Assembly (NCBI RefSeq): GCF_010093385.1
Contig: NZ_PDWV01000005.1
Span: forward strand, 62,001-126,000
Length of the DNA stretch: 64,000 nt
DNA from: Pseudoxanthomonas mexicana
Lineage (GTDB): Bacteria; Pseudomonadota; Gammaproteobacteria; Xanthomonadales; Xanthomonadaceae
Reading direction: 5' to 3'
Part shown: positions 62,784 through 64,000 of the stretch, in pieces
How positions within the stretch are numbered: position 1 is the stretch's first letter
Layout: every line of letters begins with the position of its first letter
Position numbers and translations under genes: made by a program
Notes under the pieces: generated by a model
Told to the model about the DNA's origin: nothing
The model's input: the letters and a program-made list of their open reading frames with translations, nothing else
The model's database searches: none

Positions 62784-63623
62784 ATGTCCGCCACCCTCAC
62801 CGATGTCGCGCCGTACCTGCGCAGGCTGGGCCACGACCAGCCGCCGGCCCCCACCCTGGCCACGCTGCGCACCCTGCAGGCGCGCCACACCGCCGCCATC
62901 CCGTTCGAGACCCTGTCCACCCTGCTGCGGCTGCCCGTGCCGCTGGACCTGCCGTCGATCGAGCGCAAGCTGCTGCACGATGGCCGCGGCGGCTATTGCT
63001 ACGAACTCAACCGCCTGTTCCTGGCGTTGCTGCACACGCTGGGTTTCGACGCACGGGCGATCGCCGCCCGCGTGCTGATGGGCGAAGCCGAGGACGCCGT
63101 GCCTGCACGCACCCACCTGCTGGTGCTGGCGACGGTGGACGGCGAACGCCACATCGTCGATGTCGGCTTCGGGGGCATGGTGCCGACCGCGCCGCTGCGC
63201 CTGGACACCGAGGCAGTGCAGTCAACGCCGCCCGAGCCGTACCGCATCACGCGCCACGGCGACCAGTACACCCTGCAGGCGCAGGTGGCCGGGCAATGGC
63301 GCAGACTGTATGCGTTCGATCTGCAGCCGCAGGCCGAGATCGACCAGGTGGTCGGCAACTGGTACGTCAGCACGCATCCGGACTCGCCGTTCATGGGCCA
63401 GCTGCGCGTGGCGCGCACCGGCCCGGGATGGCGCAGGACACTGGGCAGCGGCGGGGTCGCGCTGCACCGCACCGGCCTTGCCAGCGAGCGCTGGCCGCTG
63501 GCGGATGCGGACGCGGTGATCGCGGAACTGCAGCAGGGCTTCGGCATCCGTGTGCCGGCGCATCCCGGCCTGCATGCCGCCGTCGAGGCATGGCTGGGCA
63601 GCGGTGCGTCGTCCAGCACGTGA
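62784..63623 (+). CDS. nat: Arylamine N-acetyltransferase
   Basis: 279 residues of the NAT family: IPFETLSTLLR (domain I), GRGGYCYELNRLF with nucleophile Cys72, RTHLLVLATVDGERHIVDVGFGG with His111 and Asp126 completing the triad. The family moves acetyl from acetyl-CoA to arylamines or hydrazines. Start at 62784 has GAGGAG nine bases upstream. The open frame runs upstream to 62535 but without features. A 167-base region before it shows no gene and no clear regulatory site. Confidence 0.95.
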   Translation: MSATLTDVAPYLRRLGHDQPPAPTLATLRTLQARHTAAIPFETLSTLLRLPVPLDLPSIERKLLHDGRGGYCYELNRLFLALLHTLGFDARAIAARVLMGEAEDAVPARTHLLVLATVDGERHIVDVGFGGMVPTAPLRLDTEAVQSTPPEPYRITRHGDQYTLQAQVAGQWRRLYAFDLQPQAEIDQVVGNWYVSTHPDSPFMGQLRVARTGPGWRRTLGSGGVALHRTGLASERWPLADADAVIAELQQGFGIRVPAHPGLHAAVEAWLGSGASSST

Positions 63624-63697
63624 TCGGCGCGGGTTCCGCCGGTGACCGGATCGGGATGCGCGGGTAAGCTCGACGCCTTCCCTGCCGAGCCCGCCGC

Positions 63698-64000
63698 ATG
63701 CGCTTTCCGATGATCGCCTGGCTGCTGGTGCTGCTCGCCTTCGGCGCGCACGCCGCCGAGCCCGACCGCCGCATCGCCATCACGATCGACGACCTGCCCT
63801 GGCAGCGCATGGACAAGACCCCGGCGGCAGACCTGCCGTTGCGCCATGCGCAGCTGATGGCGCAGCTGAAGCAGGCCGGCGTGCCGGTGGTGGGCTTCGT
63901 CAATGAAGGCAAGCTGGAGATCGACGGGCAGGTGCAGCCGGCGCGCGTGGCGATGCTGCGCGACTGGCGGGATGCGGGCTACGAACTGGGCAACCACACC
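63698..64000 (+). CDS. Secreted polysaccharide deacetylase, N-terminal part (cut by window end)
   Basis: The visible 101 residues have a signal peptide (MRFPMIAWLLVLLAFGAHA) and the start of a NodB domain: RIAITIDDLPWQRMDK (motif 1, with DD), and the last codons GYELGNHT enter motif 2. The variant TIDDLP (L for G) occurs in a recognised group of periplasmic deacetylases. The rest lies outside. Substrate unknown. Confidence 0.8.
   Translation, partial: MRFPMIAWLLVLLAFGAHAAEPDRRIAITIDDLPWQRMDKTPAADLPLRHAQLMAQLKQAGVPVVGFVNEGKLEIDGQVQPARVAMLRDWRDAGYELGNHT

Overview
The window is a high-GC, gene-dense chromosomal segment from a gammaproteobacterium of the Xanthomonadaceae (Lysobacterales) type, most like Pseudoxanthomonas, Stenotrophomonas or Luteimonas. 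This placement is an inference from gene content: plant-type glutamate-cysteine ligase, a cytochrome c4 / double DsbA / EEP nuclease cluster, GrxD fused to a rhodanese, QEGLA-motif protein, MddA, a hybrid malic enzyme-phosphotransacetylase, homodimeric-type AceE, and several TGTAGGAGCG-type palindromes. No rRNA, tRNA, CRISPR array, IS element or prophage was seen. No stretch longer than about 300 bases lacks a gene.

Layout. 1-9,200: end of a histidine kinase, a two-domain lysozyme-inhibitor lipoprotein, a DUF3011 protein, cca, a soluble lytic transglycosylase, a TauE-type permease and a large TonB-dependent receptor. 9,200-15,500: an envelope redox cluster on the minus strand (cytochrome c4, DsbA, DsbA-like lipoprotein, EEP hydrolase), then engB, a VIT-family transporter and gshA. 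15,500-21,100: an arsenic resistance island (arsR-acr3-arsC-gapdh-arsJ-arsN2, with divergent arsH). 21,100-23,800: a formaldehyde detoxification operon (frmR-frmA-small unknown-fghA). 23,800-27,800: a Dph6-like PP-loop enzyme, a DegV protein and a membrane diguanylate cyclase; the last two share a divergent promoter carrying two CRP/Clp-type sites. 27,800-33,700: two tandem secreted amidohydrolases, AMP nucleosidase, then an unusually AT-rich pair (TcmP and a three-Cys DUF5131 protein) running into a DUF924 gene. 33,800-44,300: GrxD fusion, polysaccharide deacetylase, GDSL hydrolase, AlaA-like aminotransferase, rsgA, gltS, QEGLA-motif putative metalloprotease and maeB. 44,450-47,800: a partner-switching module (SpoIIE-type phosphatase, RsbW-like kinase, two STAS proteins). 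48,000-50,700: aceE. 50,900-55,900: an AT-richer secreted subtilase, DUF3817, a DUF3883 nuclease-like gene between two identical 23-bp repeats, an HPP protein and a lipoprotein. 55,950-64,000: a frameshifted alpha/beta-hydrolase/LuxR regulator, mddA, a large discoidin/six-hairpin protein behind a LacI-type operator, a DUF2272 protein fused to a lipoprotein, an arylamine N-acetyltransferase, and the start of a deacetylase.

How it works together. The arsenic genes cover three exits for arsenic: reduction plus Acr3 efflux, GAPDH plus ArsJ efflux of an arsenylated glycerate, and ArsH oxidation of trivalent organoarsenicals. GshA, the glutathione-dependent frm operon and GrxD share glutathione metabolism but are not one operon. 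The strongest candidates for something undescribed are the TcmP/DUF5131/DUF924 unit, the repeat-bracketed DUF3883 gene, the double Clp-type sites before a diguanylate cyclase whose inhibitory site lacks its arginine, and a tandem 19-bp repeat between a decayed regulator and mddA.
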